From the NCBI GenBank assembly GCA_947458455.1, contig CANGYJ010000010.1, positions 1-53,831 on the forward strand: a stretch of DNA of 53,831 bases, given 5' to 3'. Shown one piece after another: positions 1 to 8,817 of the stretch. Made by a program: the position numbers and the translations under genes. This DNA is from Verrucomicrobiaceae bacterium. GTDB taxonomy: Bacteria; Verrucomicrobiota; Verrucomicrobiia; Verrucomicrobiales; Verrucomicrobiaceae. The notes beneath the pieces were generated by a model. The model searched no databases. It worked only from the letters and a program-made list of their open reading frames with translations, and was not told where the DNA came from. Position 1 is the first letter of the stretch; the number at the start of each line of letters is the position of its first letter.

Positions 1-149
1 CGAGCGAAGGCCTCAACAGCCGCATCCAGGCGATCAAAAGCGCCGCGAGAGGCTTCCGCTCATTCGCCAACTACCGCACACGCATCCTCTTTCACTGCGG
101 TAGGCTTGATCTCAAGCCCTCCCCCGCCCACTAAAACCCGCGAAGAACC
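1..149 (+). mobile_element. 3' end of an ISL3-family insertion sequence, cut by the window edge
   Basis: The first 149 bases carry the end of a transposase frame (stop at 132-134) followed by a terminal sequence. Read inward from its tip at 149, that end starts GGTTCTTCGCGGG, the GGnTnTT type of terminus known for ISL3-family elements. Just outside, 150-157 reads AAAATCAG, the length (8 bp) and A/T-rich character expected of an ISL3 target duplication. The reading frame of the neighbouring methyltransferase loses family resemblance exactly at 149/150, which places the junction. The left half of the element and the other duplication copy are outside the window. Confidence 0.8.
3..134 (+). CDS. 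ISL3-family transposase, C-terminal fragment (partial at left edge)
   Basis: The open frame starting at base 3 reads [20 protein letters not shown], then [18 protein letters not shown], and stops at 132-134. Conserved NSRIQ, ARGF.S and RIL.F.CG.LDL are the typical C-terminal signature of ISL3 (IS204/IS1001/IS1096-type) DDE transposases. Only 43 residues are visible; catalytic residues lie outside the window. The stop is 15 bases from the element's terminal inverted repeat, as usual for this family. Family assignment rests on remembered consensus, not on a search. Confidence 0.8.
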   Translation, partial: SEGLNSRIQAIKSAARGFRSFANYRTRILFHCGRLDLKPSPAH

Positions 150-1919
150 AAAATCAGAAAGGTCGGCGTAAGCGATGTTGTCGTAGTATGGTGGATCGGT
201 GGAGATGACCTTTGACCTTGAAATCTTTTGGGTTTGAGCATCCTCTTGGGAAGCATGGCCGGGAGAACCTAATCCAAGTGCGCCCATCCCCTTGATAAGG
301 CGTTCGAAGAGATTGTGGAAGCTGCCCGATGATTCACTGAAAACATTGACCTCCGCGTAGTCCCAGGTCATCGCAATTGCTTGCCGGGAAAATACGGAAC
401 GCATTTGAGTATTGGGGTGGTTCCAACCGCACAAACTGGAGGAATGGTTGGCGACCTGGCTGATGAGAAACGTCAAATATACGCTCACTGCTTGCGCATA
501 GGCGGTGGCTCCGATTCCACCTTCTTCGAGTCCAACTGCATCATCTGCGAGTCCTGCTACGATTGCATCATCGCGAATCTGTTGACGTGCCTCATCCACT
601 ACATCGCCAAAAGTCGAAAGTGCTGTCAATTGTCGTGCAGTGAAAAGGTCGCCCCATTCCTTTAGTCCGTAAGGCACACAGGTGCCTCCAGTTAGCCTAG
701 CTGGAACATCGCCGGAGGGCTTCCATTCAGGGGTCACTGAGACCGCGACTTTTTCCGTCTCTGGCGTCGGCGATAGGTAAACACGACCTGTTGGACCTTC
801 GGCCACAATACCCAACAGCCGGGCTCCCATTCGACCTGCCTTACCCTCAGATTTGATATAATCGCCGTCAATCACCGCATCTGACACTAAGCAACGAAAG
901 TTTGCCCCACGTCCCTCTGCTTTAGTTCCGCGTTCTGCTTCAGTTGTGGGGGCACCGAGTTTGACTGTGAACCTGTAGCTTTCGCCATCAACCGTGGGTT
1001 GCACATATGCTTTTCTACCGTCCTTGCTGGAAAGAATAAAAGTGGAGGCCAGTGGCACGTCCACATGCGAGAATGCAGGATTGGGACTCTTCACTGTCCG
1101 CGCCCAGATCCAAGCGATGACGGTGAGTTTTTGGCCCACGAGCGCAACTAAATCGGGCCGTTCAAGCGCCATTTCTGCTGTGACTTCCACAGGCGGGTAG
1201 AGATGCCCAATGCGTCTTTGGGTCTCCTCACGCATCCAAGCACCATAGTAGCTAACATCCGCTGTCAGACCGGTTGCAGCGGTCCACTCTCTTTCAAAAT
1301 CCAGTTCTTTCTTCTTCAAGTCTTGGAGGCTGTGTCTGAGGCTTACAGGAGGCTTGCCCGCAAATTTGGGTGGAATCTCTATCATTGCCTTATTGATGAG
1401 CACGGCAACGGGATTGAGGTCTGAGGCGTAGGCTTCGAGTCCTAATCGCTGCGCCTCTAGCGGGATGGCACCGCCGCCCGCAAAGGGGTCGTGCAAGGCT
1501 GGCAGCTTGTCTGGATTGAACAGTTCAGCGGCCTCTGGGTGATCCCTATTCAATTCGCATACTTCCCGCCACGAACGACGGATTTCGGCGCGGGCCTGTT
1601 CCAGCACTTCCACGTTGTTAGTGTTCTCCCACTGCACGAGGTCTTCGAGGATTTTGAACAATCGCTTCCGCTCAATGGCAGCTTTCTTTTTCTCCATTCC
1701 GTATCTAAAGCCGCTACCAATGTTGGTGCCGGGATCATTTACTAATTGTGCAAAGATGACCGCTCGCGCAGCAGCCAAGGGCCGACGCGCCCACCATAAA
1801 TGCAGCGTGGACGGGTGTCCATGCCGGATGGATTTCTCCCGAGCGCAAGCCGTATTGATTGCGTCCAGCGGGAGCGCAACTTCGATGAGCTTGCGGGGTG
1901 ATTTGATGGGGTAGGACAT
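60..1919 (-). pseudogene. DUF1156 DNA (adenine) methyltransferase, disrupted by the IS
   Basis: This is the methylase of a helicase-methylase defence locus. From the ATG at 1919 (protein [17 protein letters not shown]) the N-terminus has the DUF1156 signature [25 protein letters not shown] motif [18 protein letters not shown], is near residues 145-160 and motif [18 protein letters not shown], ends at about residue 590. Family members usually continue for several hundred residues after DPPY. Here homology stops at base 150, where the ISL3 end begins, and about 29 IS-derived codons run to a stop at 60. The start overlaps the helicase stop by one base (TGATG), so the two were translationally coupled. 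Without the region after motif IV the protein is very probably inactive. The rest of the gene should lie left of the IS. Confidence 0.85.
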
Positions 1920-4900
1920 CAGGCGAGTCTTCCTTTTTCGAGCAGAGATTTTAGATCGTAGTTCACGGAGGACACACCCCAACCTGGCTCCGAGTCAAAC
2001 GGGTTCTGGAGATAAAACGGGCCTTCTACGGCATCGTCCTCACCTACGAGCACGATGGCCAGATGGAATTTCTCAGATTGGTTGAGCGCATAGAGCATTT
2101 CATTGCGCGTGATAGTGACGGTGGTAGCACCCTTCACACGGCCTTTGACTTCAATGTGACGCGCCTCGGGTTGTTTACCGTCCGTGGTCGGAGGGTAAGA
2201 GGTGATGTCCCATCCGCATTTCTGCGCGGAGACATCCACGATGCGGCAGCCGTGTGATTCTTCGATGCGTCGGACCGCATCCATCGCCAGTTTCTCAATG
2301 CGGGAACGGGCGGCGGGGTCGGTGGAGAAGGCAGTGGCCGTGGCGTTGTCGGGCGATTCGTCGCCACGCAGCTTGCGCAACATTCCGGCAGGCACCACGA
2401 GCGCACCGCTGAGCACGACCGGCGTGGCCGACGTAACGTGCCGCATGGACTGGAGTTCTCGCTTTCGGCTTTCGAGGCGCGATTCGAGATCGGAAAGGGT
2501 GCGGCGTGCGTTTTCAAGATTGAGGCGAACGTCTCTTCCGGCAGCTTTGTCTTCAGTGAGCTTGATGTAACGGTCTGACCAGAAATCAATTTCCTTGGTG
2601 AGCCGTTCGTGGACCGCTGCCAGCGTTTTGTCCACATGGGCAATGCGCCGTCCGGCGACTTCACTGTAGTGTTCGGGCACGAGCGTGGAAGCGGCGAGAG
2701 CAAGCGCTCGCTGTTCCAATCCAGAGGTCAACCACGGTGCGGCCAGCATGTCGGCAAGCAGAGGACGCTCGGCAGTGTCAAGTGGTTCAAGATCAAGGTG
2801 GGGTGCCCAACCGGCAAAGCTGGCGCTACCGTCTGGCAATACGCGAACGAATTGCAGGCGCTTGGAAATCACCATGCCATCGCCTGATTTAATTTCATGA
2901 GTCAGCAGGAAAAGCAGCGAGGGTTGCTCGCCGTCGTCCGCTGGGTCCACGAGCACTGCGCCCTGACGCAGTAGATTGGCGTGCTGCTCCAGCAACACGT
3001 CGCTGACGGCAAGCATGAGTGGATGGCCGGGATGAATCATTACTGCGGGTGCGAGGCCGGTGCGCTCGGTGGGACGGATGGCTTCCTTTGTGAAGCAGAC
3101 ACGCTCATAGCGTTTCAGCACTGGAGCGAGGTCGCGGCGATTGCGTCCGGTAATGACCCTGTCCCGCTCGCGTAAGACAGCGGGAACGTGTGAAATCTCA
3201 AAGCGTCCAGCCTCACGGGGATAGCTGGAGCCACCGAGCATCTCGAAGCCTTTCATGAAGAAGGCACGCACAAAATATGGCTGGAGACGACGGGCTTCAG
3301 CCTTCTCCATTTCCTCTTTTACGGCAAACAAGCGCTCAGGGCTTAGAGATTCCTGGGCGAGAGCGTTGCGGTTAAGCAGACACTTCAGGTTTTCGTGGTC
3401 AAAGTTGTGGTCAATGCGCTGGCTCAAGCGTGCGCGGACTTCCGGCTGATCGCCGTAGCGAATGGCCTCAATGAGCAAATCCTTGAGGCTCTTTTCCTCG
3501 AACACTTCGCCGAGAATATCGAAGACACGGCCTTTCAGTGCCTCACTCTCAACGCGGAGCTTTTCCAGCAAGCGGAAGTAAACATCACCCTCGCGGGTTT
3601 CCTTTGCTACAAGATTCCAAAGGTGGCAGACCTCCTGCTGGCCAATGCGGTGAATGCGACCGAAGCGCTGTTCCAGGCGGTTCGGATTCCACGGGAGGTC
3701 ATAATTAACCATCAGGTTGGCGCACTGAAGATTGACGCCTTCACCCGCTGCGTCGGTGGCAATGAGAACACGGATTTCCGGGTCGGAACGGAAGAGCGTC
3801 TGAACCTTGAGTCGTTCATCGCGATGGGTGCCGCCATGAATAATGACTATGGATTCCTCAGTGCCAAGGACGCCAGCCACTTTGGCGCGAAGGTATTCCA
3901 GGGTGTCGCGGTGCTCGCTAAAAATGATGATCTTCCGAAGGCGACCGTCGGTGTCGTGCAGTTGCGGGTTGTGTTGGAGGATGCGGGAGAGTTCCTCCCA
4001 TTTCCGGTCCTGACCGGAAGCGACGACCTCCTTAGCCTGTTCTTCGAGGTCTTTAAGGAGAAGTATTTCTGTTTCGAGTTCAGCGATGGTGCGCGACGCT
4101 GTGGCCTGGTCAACCAGCGTTTCCTCCAGCGTCTCCTGTTCCGCTGCATTTAATTCATCATCGTCTTCTGGAACTTCCGTCAGACTCTCAGCAAACAACT
4201 GCTGACCGCGGCCCGCGAGCCGTTCCTCACGAATGCGCCTTTCGAGGCGTTCGCGGCGACGCTTGAGCGATTGGTAGATAGCTGCCGGGCTGGAAGCGAG
4301 ACGACGCTGTAGGGCAGTCAGTGCAAAACCAACAGAACCTTTACGCGCTCCAGAAAGCTGGTCGGCCTTGCCCATTTCCGCCTTCACATATTGGGTGACG
4401 GCATCGTAAAGCGCGACTTCGATGTCCGAGAGCTTGTAGTTGGCGGTGTAGGCGCGGCGTTCGGGGAACAGCGGCGTGCCGTCGAACTTCACCATTTCCT
4501 CTTTGACCATGCGGCGCATGAGGTCGGACGTGTCCACTTTGTGAACACCATCTCGAAACTTTCCAAAAAAGCGGTCGGAATCGAGCAGTGAGAAAAACAA
4601 CTGGAAATCTTCTTCCTTACCATTGTGCGGCGTGGCGGTCATCAATAGCAAGTGCCGCGTGCAAGCACCGAGCTTTTCGGCGAGTTTGAAGCGTCCGGTT
4701 TTTTTCAGCTCGTTGCCGAAGAAATGAGCGGAGAGCTTGTGTGCTTCGTCAAAGATTACGAGATCCCAGCCTGCCGCGAACAACTTTTCCTGCAAGTCTT
4801 CGTTGCGGGCCATTTGATCGAGCCGGACGATGAGATGATCAAGGTCTTCAAATGGATTACCGCTGGGCGTTACGGCTTCCAATTCGCGAGAGAACACGCG

Positions 4901-5437
4901 GAACTCCAAGCCGAACTTCTCAAACATTTCGTCCCGCCATTGTTCAACCAAGCTGCCAGGCGCGACGATAACGATGCGCCGGGCATCCGCTCGCATGATG
5001 AGTTCGCGGATGTAAAGGCCCGCCATGATGGTTTTCCCAGCACCGGGGTCGTCAGCGAGAACAAACCGAAGTGGCTGGCGCGGGAGCATTGACTCATAAA
5101 CGGCGGTGATTTGATGGGGCAGAGGGTCCACGTTGGACGTGTGGACAGCCATCATCGGATCAAAAAGGAAGGCGAGGTCTATGCGCCGTGCTTCGACCGT
5201 GAGTTTGAAGGTTTCACCGTCTCCGTCGAATGACCAAGGATGCTCGGTAGTGGCGATGCTGATATTTGGCTCGTCAGCGCGATTGAGGAGGCGCTCTTTA
5301 AGCACACCGTCAGGGGTGCGGTAGATGACCTGCACTGCTCCGTCGCCAATTTGGACAATGGACACGACGTTTGCTATGACTGCGGCTTCAAGGCCGTTGA
5401 GAGCGAGTCCTGCGGTGAGGTCTTCGAGGCGGATCAT
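1919..5437 (-). CDS. SNF2-type DEAH helicase with C-terminal DUF3883 (Hma-like helicase)
   Basis: A 1172-residue superfamily 2 helicase. I chose the ATG at 5437 ([10 protein letters not shown]) because upstream in-frame residues look non-native; the longer frame opens at 5551. Walker [10 protein letters not shown] is at residues 128-136, DEAH at 230-233, motif [11 protein letters not shown] near 265. The second RecA domain ends with the arginine-finger motif ([10 protein letters not shown]). The last 120 residues, including HIEVKGR and a nuclease-like beta-strand pattern, match DUF3883. Long charged helices lie between. It is followed with a one-base overlap by the DUF1156 methylase, the arrangement expected for Hma-type defence loci, whose third ATPase gene would lie left of the window. 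The system name is inferred; helicase identity is firm. Confidence 0.85.
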   Translation of the reverse strand: MIRLEDLTAGLALNGLEAAVIANVVSIVQIGDGAVQVIYRTPDGVLKERLLNRADEPNISIATTEHPWSFDGDGETFKLTVEARRIDLAFLFDPMMAVHTSNVDPLPHQITAVYESMLPRQPLRFVLADDPGAGKTIMAGLYIRELIMRADARRIVIVAPGSLVEQWRDEMFEKFGLEFRVFSRELEAVTPSGNPFEDLDHLIVRLDQMARNEDLQEKLFAAGWDLVIFDEAHKLSAHFFGNELKKTGRFKLAEKLGACTRHLLLMTATPHNGKEEDFQLFFSLLDSDRFFGKFRDGVHKVDTSDLMRRMVKEEMVKFDGTPLFPERRAYTANYKLSDIEVALYDAVTQYVKAEMGKADQLSGARKGSVGFALTALQRRLASSPAAIYQSLKRRRERLERRIREERLAGRGQQLFAESLTEVPEDDDELNAAEQETLEETLVDQATASRTIAELETEILLLKDLEEQAKEVVASGQDRKWEELSRILQHNPQLHDTDGRLRKIIIFSEHRDTLEYLRAKVAGVLGTEESIVIIHGGTHRDERLKVQTLFRSDPEIRVLIATDAAGEGVNLQCANLMVNYDLPWNPNRLEQRFGRIHRIGQQEVCHLWNLVAKETREGDVYFRLLEKLRVESEALKGRVFDILGEVFEEKSLKDLLIEAIRYGDQPEVRARLSQRIDHNFDHENLKCLLNRNALAQESLSPERLFAVKEEMEKAEARRLQPYFVRAFFMKGFEMLGGSSYPREAGRFEISHVPAVLRERDRVITGRNRRDLAPVLKRYERVCFTKEAIRPTERTGLAPAVMIHPGHPLMLAVSDVLLEQHANLLRQGAVLVDPADDGEQPSLLFLLTHEIKSGDGMVISKRLQFVRVLPDGSASFAGWAPHLDLEPLDTAERPLLADMLAAPWLTSGLEQRALALAASTLVPEHYSEVAGRRIAHVDKTLAAVHERLTKEIDFWSDRYIKLTEDKAAGRDVRLNLENARRTLSDLESRLESRKRELQSMRHVTSATPVVLSGALVVPAGMLRKLRGDESPDNATATAFSTDPAARSRIEKLAMDAVRRIEESHGCRIVDVSAQKCGWDITSYPPTTDGKQPEARHIEVKGRVKGATTVTITRNEMLYALNQSEKFHLAIVLVGEDDAVEGPFYLQNPFDSEPGWGVSSVNYDLKSLLEKGRLA

Positions 5438-5909
5438 GGCTGACGTGTCGGTTCTACACGCGAAACTGTGATGGTTTCCGTAGTTGGGAATCCCGTCTTG
5501 CAGTTTTGATGTCTGATAGGTGCTTTTTTCATTTGTTGGCTTGCCTCTCAAAGAGCGTCGGTGAATGGACCTCTGTTTTCTAGCAGATTCTTTTTCTGGG
5601 GAAAAGTCTTTCCCTCGCGCCTACTGCGTGGGGCGCTACCCATTCTAACGGGAGGTGTCCCGTAACGCCCTCGGTGGCGCCTTTCCTCGCTCCGGTGACG
5701 CTCCGGTCGGCTCCGTGTTTTCTGTGTGGCTCCTTGTTTTTCGCCCCTGCGGGCTGGGTCGCGGTTTTGGCTGGGGCCGTCTGGCCGTCAACCCCGTGCC
5801 CGCTCCATTCGCTGCGCTCCCGTGTTCGGGGCATGACCGCCAGCCTCATGACCCCAGCTCCTTGAACCGCTGTCCCGCAACGGGGCATCAACAACACAAG
5901 GAGACCAAC
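5438..5909. other. Intergenic region between helicase start and DUF6876 gene
   Basis: This 472-base stretch must hold the promoter of the leftward helicase-methylase operon and that of the rightward DUF6876 gene. I see no convincing sigma-70 boxes. It contains repeat copy 1 (5599-5674), two direct GCTCCGGT copies near 5690-5710, and a short CCCG-CAA-CGGG hairpin (5874-5884) just before the DUF6876 Shine-Dalgarno. The long hairpin that follows repeat copies 2 and 3 is not recognisable here. Confidence 0.5.
5599..5674 (+). repeat. 76-nt palindrome-rich repeat, copy 1
   Basis: First of three near-identical 76-nt blocks (others 6338-6413 and 10268-10343), all on the plus strand and all upstream of a plus-strand mobile-element gene. 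Each has a GGGAAA...TTTCCC palindrome at its start and ACGGGA-NNTG-TCCCGT near its end, with CGCCTACTGCG between. This copy differs by a T in the first loop and GTGGGG in place of GTGCGG. It lies 235 bases before the DUF6876 start codon. Confidence 0.9.
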
Positions 5910-6272
5910 ATGACACAGAATACACTCAGCAAAGCCGACCTTCGCCAGTTCACCGGAACCGACCAGTGGTATCGCCACGGCCTCGCACGCAACGTGCTTT
6001 ACACCGACGGTGTTCAGCATGTCGCCGAGACAGGCGGTGCCTACTGGCTGGTAGATGAGATCGCTTTCGCTCAATCAATCCCAGCCGTCACCGCCGAAGA
6101 GTTCCAGACGTGGCGTCTCAAGGTCAATACTGACCACACCGCCACGCTGGCTTGCGACGATGGCAATGGCCGAATCGTCTTCTCCAAGGAAATCGAATAC
6201 ACCGATTTCCCACTGGATGAAATCTCCCTCTACTTCACGAATAACGTGATGATGTTGCCGAGCGAGTATTAG
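5910..6272 (+). CDS. DUF6876 family protein
   Basis: A 120-residue acidic soluble protein beginning MTQNTLSKADLRQFTGTDQW. The pattern LRQFTGT..WYRHG..R..LYTDGVQ, then GGAYWL.DEIA, and a C-terminal FPLDEI.LYF is how I recall DUF6876, a family common on plasmids and integrative elements with no established function. No signal peptide, membrane segment or catalytic motif is visible. The ATG at 5910 is preceded by a strong Shine-Dalgarno (AAGGAGA, 7 bases upstream), unlike the core genes in this window. A perfect terminator follows at 6283. Likely a monocistronic accessory gene of the mobile backbone. Confidence 0.8.
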   Translation: MTQNTLSKADLRQFTGTDQWYRHGLARNVLYTDGVQHVAETGGAYWLVDEIAFAQSIPAVTAEEFQTWRLKVNTDHTATLACDDGNGRIVFSKEIEYTDFPLDEISLYFTNNVMMLPSEY

Positions 6273-6282
6273 CTCGGCATAC

Positions 6283-6318
6283 CCCCCTCCGGTATATACC
6301 GGAGGGGGTTCTTCTTTT
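6283..6318 (+). terminator. Rho-independent terminator after the DUF6876 gene
   Basis: A perfect 26-base palindrome at 6283-6308 (CCCCCTCCGGTAT and its complement) is followed by TTCTTCTTTT. It starts 11 bases after the DUF6876 stop codon, so this gene is probably its own transcription unit. Confidence 0.9.
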
Positions 6319-6337
6319 CTGAATCACTGCATTTGGT

Positions 6338-6413
6338 GGGAAAAGCCTTTCCCTCGCGCCTACTGCGTGCGGCGCTACCCATTCTAACGGGAAGTGTCCC
6401 GTAACGCCCTCGG
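6338..6413 (+). repeat. 76-nt palindrome-rich repeat, copy 2
   Basis: Nearly identical to copies 1 and 3. It has the GGGAAA/TTTCCC palindrome, the CGCCTACTGCGTGCGGCG block and the ACGGGA-AGTG-TCCCGT hairpin; the loop is AGTG here and GGTG in the others, so the stem is unchanged. It lies just downstream of the DUF6876 terminator and 381 bases before the next start codon. Confidence 0.9.
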
Positions 6414-6432
6414 CTCCGCGCCAGCCCACCGC

Positions 6433-6490
6433 AAGCAAGCCCACCGTTGGACGGGCCTGCGGCTTTACCTTTCCAACGGCCAGCTTGCTT
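6433..6490 (+). promoter_or_regulatory. Long hairpin following repeat copy 2
   Basis: Arms AAGCAAGC (6433-6440) and CCGTTGGA (6444-6451) pair perfectly with TCCAACGG (6472-6479) and GCTTGCTT (6483-6490). A symmetric CCA/CCA internal loop separates the two 8-bp stems; the terminal loop is 20 bases. The same architecture with compensating base changes follows repeat copy 3 (10362-10460), which argues for a selected structure in RNA or single-stranded DNA. Confidence 0.75.
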
Positions 6491-6794
6491 TCCCAATCCT
6501 CCCGAAGTGGTTGCCCGGCAGTTTCTCTTTCCGCTGCGCTTCAAGCTCACTGCCCAGCACGTCATCGTTGAAACGACAAGCGGCGTCTCCCGTGTCAACG
6601 CCTGCGCAAGCGTGCCTGTTTATGGCATCGCTAAAGACCCCGCCAGTCCGTTCAAGCGGACAATCGGCTCCCCCTGAAGGTCGCCCCCAATTCTCCGCTG
6701 TGACCGGTGCGCTTCGCCCCGCCTCATGGGGCCTTTCTGGCTAGGCCATCAGGCCGCGAAAGGCGCAGCCTCAACACTGAAAAGGAGACAAGCT

Positions 6795-7058
6795 ATGGCG
6801 TTCATTCAACTCGGTTACGATGCGTGGTTCGAGCAGTTCAAGCCCATCACCAAACCCGGCACCGACCACATTGCATTCGACACGCACGACGATTGGGGAT
6901 TTCTCAAGACGCTGACTCCCAACAAAATCTGGACGCTGGTTGACTGCCCCGATTCCGGCGATGCCGTCATCGTGAACGGCTGCCGATTCGTCAATCGCCT
7001 CGAATACTACGTTACTGAGGTGGCGCACAACGAGAGCGACGAATACAACGTCGAGTGA
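6795..7058 (+). CDS. Hypothetical 87-residue protein of the mobile region
   Basis: Not a family I can name. The acidic protein begins MAFIQLGYDAWFEQFKPI and ends in TEVAHNESDEYNVE; it has no signal peptide, membrane segment or recognisable motif. The ATG at 6795 has a good Shine-Dalgarno (AAAGGAGA at 6781-6787). It shares the repeat-plus-hairpin leader type of ardC, so it is probably co-regulated with it. It ends 13 bases before the convergent herA stop. Confidence 0.65.
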   Translation: MAFIQLGYDAWFEQFKPITKPGTDHIAFDTHDDWGFLKTLTPNKIWTLVDCPDSGDAVIVNGCRFVNRLEYYVTEVAHNESDEYNVE

Positions 7059-7071
7059 GGGCGGAGGGAAC

Positions 7072-8817
7072 TCATAGTTGCCAATGCTTCTGATAGTTTG
7101 GCCCATCTGACTTTGGCTGAGCTTCGGGGGGAAATATCTGAATCGTGAGTGGAATCGGGAAATCTGCTCCAATAATCGCGGCTTCCCCAGGCTTCAAATT
7201 TGGAAGGAACGAGGAAGCCGAACGGTCAATCTCTCCGCAAGCGCGTTCGACAACCTCACGGTCCCTGTCGTTTGTCAGGCGGTGAACAACAAGCGTCCCC
7301 ATCTGGCTCAACACACCTTCGGTGATGTCGCGTGGACGTTGTGTGGTGAGGCAAATATTCAGGCCGAACTTGCGGCCCTCTTTGGCTATCAACTCAAATG
7401 CGTCAAGACGTGCAACCGCATCCTCGCCACCGATTTGTCTTCCGAGAAAGTTGTGAGCTTCATCGACAATCACCACCACAGGCGAAGTCTGGAACGAGCC
7501 TCCGCGAGCGAGATTTAGCAAATGCCGTCCAATTACGTTGGCGACTATTTCTCTGGCTTTGAACTCGTATGCGACACCACTGAGGCATATCCGCAGCAAT
7601 CTCTTGTCGTGGGCAATAAAATCAGCGATGGCCGCTGTAAGTGCCGGTTCACCTGAGTTGAAAACACATTCAAAAGAGGGGGATGTCAGAACAGCGCTGA
7701 TTCGCGACATCAGAGACAGGCAATAGGAAACTTCGCCAGAATCTCCTCCCCATTTTGTAGTGTCCTTTGTTCCACGCACCGCGCCAAATCCTTCCGGGTA
7801 AACGCATTCCTGTTCTATTTGTGCGATGAGCTTGTCCACGTCGAACTCTTGCTGAGGGTCATCGAGTTTCGCAGCGACACCAGCCTGCTGCTCTGCCGCG
7901 ATTACCGCAGTCTTCGGCTGGTCAATTTTCTTGATAATGCCATTCGTTGCGACGGCTGGAACAAGTTTTGCCAACCGCAGACTTCGCATGGCCGCCCGCA
8001 TTTTTGGACCCTGCACCTTTCCAGCAGGCTCGAATAGCGCGATGAAATCCGATTCAACGAAGCACGTTGGCGGCAATGCACGGGGCAGGGAATCTACAGC
8101 CGTATTGACCGGGCTGCCGAGATGAAAGTGAGTGACGTGCTGGCCGGAAAACCCCCGATACTCTCCCGTTGCGTCGAGAAGGATGATCTTGGTCTTGAAT
8201 CTGAGGCATTCCTCAATGATTCGCGCCGTTGTCCAGCTCTTGCCTCCGCCTGTTGTTCCGAGGATTGCGCAGTGTCGGCCAAACAGTTTTTCAGGTCGGA
8301 TCGAGACTGCGCTTTCCAGCGCTACATCAATCGACCCTAGCTTGAGGAGAACTTTGCTTTCTGGATTTCCTTCCGGCTCCATCAAGCTCGGGAGGTTGGC
8401 GACAAAATTGTGTGGAGCAGCATAGACGCGGTCGCCAAGGCGAGGATACGACTCAACCCCAGCAGTGACTCGCAATGAGTCCATAGCGACTGAACCAAGA
8501 AGTTGGATCGTTCCAACAGCATCAAGGTCGATGACCTTGGAGTGAGAAGCATCTACGGAACGCCGCTCCGATTCGGGAAGGTGAATTTCGACAACACGAC
8601 CGAGCAGCAGATTGATTTGACCTTCGATAAGAACGAACTCTCCAACCTCGCCTTTGCCGTAGCGGCCTCCAAGAAAGTGTGCGCCACTTGGTGATCCGGC
8701 ATCATTCAGATTGAACCGCACCGCCTGGGCGGAAACAGAGGACAATACCCCGATGAACAGTTCGGGCCGGAGAAGTCCTCTCGGGAATGCTTCCTCGATT
8801 TTGGATGAGCCGCTCAT
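7072..8817 (-). CDS. herA: HerA-type ATPase of a SIR2-HerA (Nezha) defence pair
   Basis: A 581-residue FtsK/HerA-family ATPase (DUF87). An N-terminal beta-rich HAS-barrel region (about 15-140) precedes the RecA core. Walker A GTTGGGKS is at 187-194, Walker B VVVIVDEAH at 447-455, and a downstream TTQRPRD with arginines fits sensor and arginine-finger positions. HerA rings act as DNA translocases; in SIR2-HerA systems the ring assembles with SIR2 and both are needed for phage defence. Its ATG overlaps the SIR2 stop by 4 bases (ATGA), so it is translationally coupled. A HerA-NurA repair role is unlikely since no nurA is present and SIR2 is coupled upstream. Confidence 0.88.
   Translation of the reverse strand: MSGSSKIEEAFPRGLLRPELFIGVLSSVSAQAVRFNLNDAGSPSGAHFLGGRYGKGEVGEFVLIEGQINLLLGRVVEIHLPESERRSVDASHSKVIDLDAVGTIQLLGSVAMDSLRVTAGVESYPRLGDRVYAAPHNFVANLPSLMEPEGNPESKVLLKLGSIDVALESAVSIRPEKLFGRHCAILGTTGGGKSWTTARIIEECLRFKTKIILLDATGEYRGFSGQHVTHFHLGSPVNTAVDSLPRALPPTCFVESDFIALFEPAGKVQGPKMRAAMRSLRLAKLVPAVATNGIIKKIDQPKTAVIAAEQQAGVAAKLDDPQQEFDVDKLIAQIEQECVYPEGFGAVRGTKDTTKWGGDSGEVSYCLSLMSRISAVLTSPSFECVFNSGEPALTAAIADFIAHDKRLLRICLSGVAYEFKAREIVANVIGRHLLNLARGGSFQTSPVVVIVDEAHNFLGRQIGGEDAVARLDAFELIAKEGRKFGLNICLTTQRPRDITEGVLSQMGTLVVHRLTNDRDREVVERACGEIDRSASSFLPNLKPGEAAIIGADFPIPLTIQIFPPEAQPKSDGPNYQKHWQL

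Larger units (their letters stand above)
6273..6794 (+). other. 522-base structured leader of the 87-residue gene
   Basis: Between the DUF6876 stop and the next gene lie, in order, the terminator (6283-6318), repeat copy 2 (6338-6413), the long hairpin (6433-6490), and a GCCTTTC/GAAAGGC stem (6731-6737 with 6758-6764) about 17 bases before the Shine-Dalgarno. No credible open frame fills the space. I see no clear -35/-10 pair. Confidence 0.55.

Noticed and set aside
3395..4153. 252-codon plus-strand frame inside the helicase gene
   Set aside because: Antisense to the helicase C-terminal RecA domain, no start signal and no family resemblance.
5580..6074. Minus-strand frames through the 76-nt repeats (for example ending [19 protein letters not shown])
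   Set aside because: The shared peptide comes from the repeat itself and appears in different frames at the three copies, so it reflects DNA-level conservation rather than a protein.
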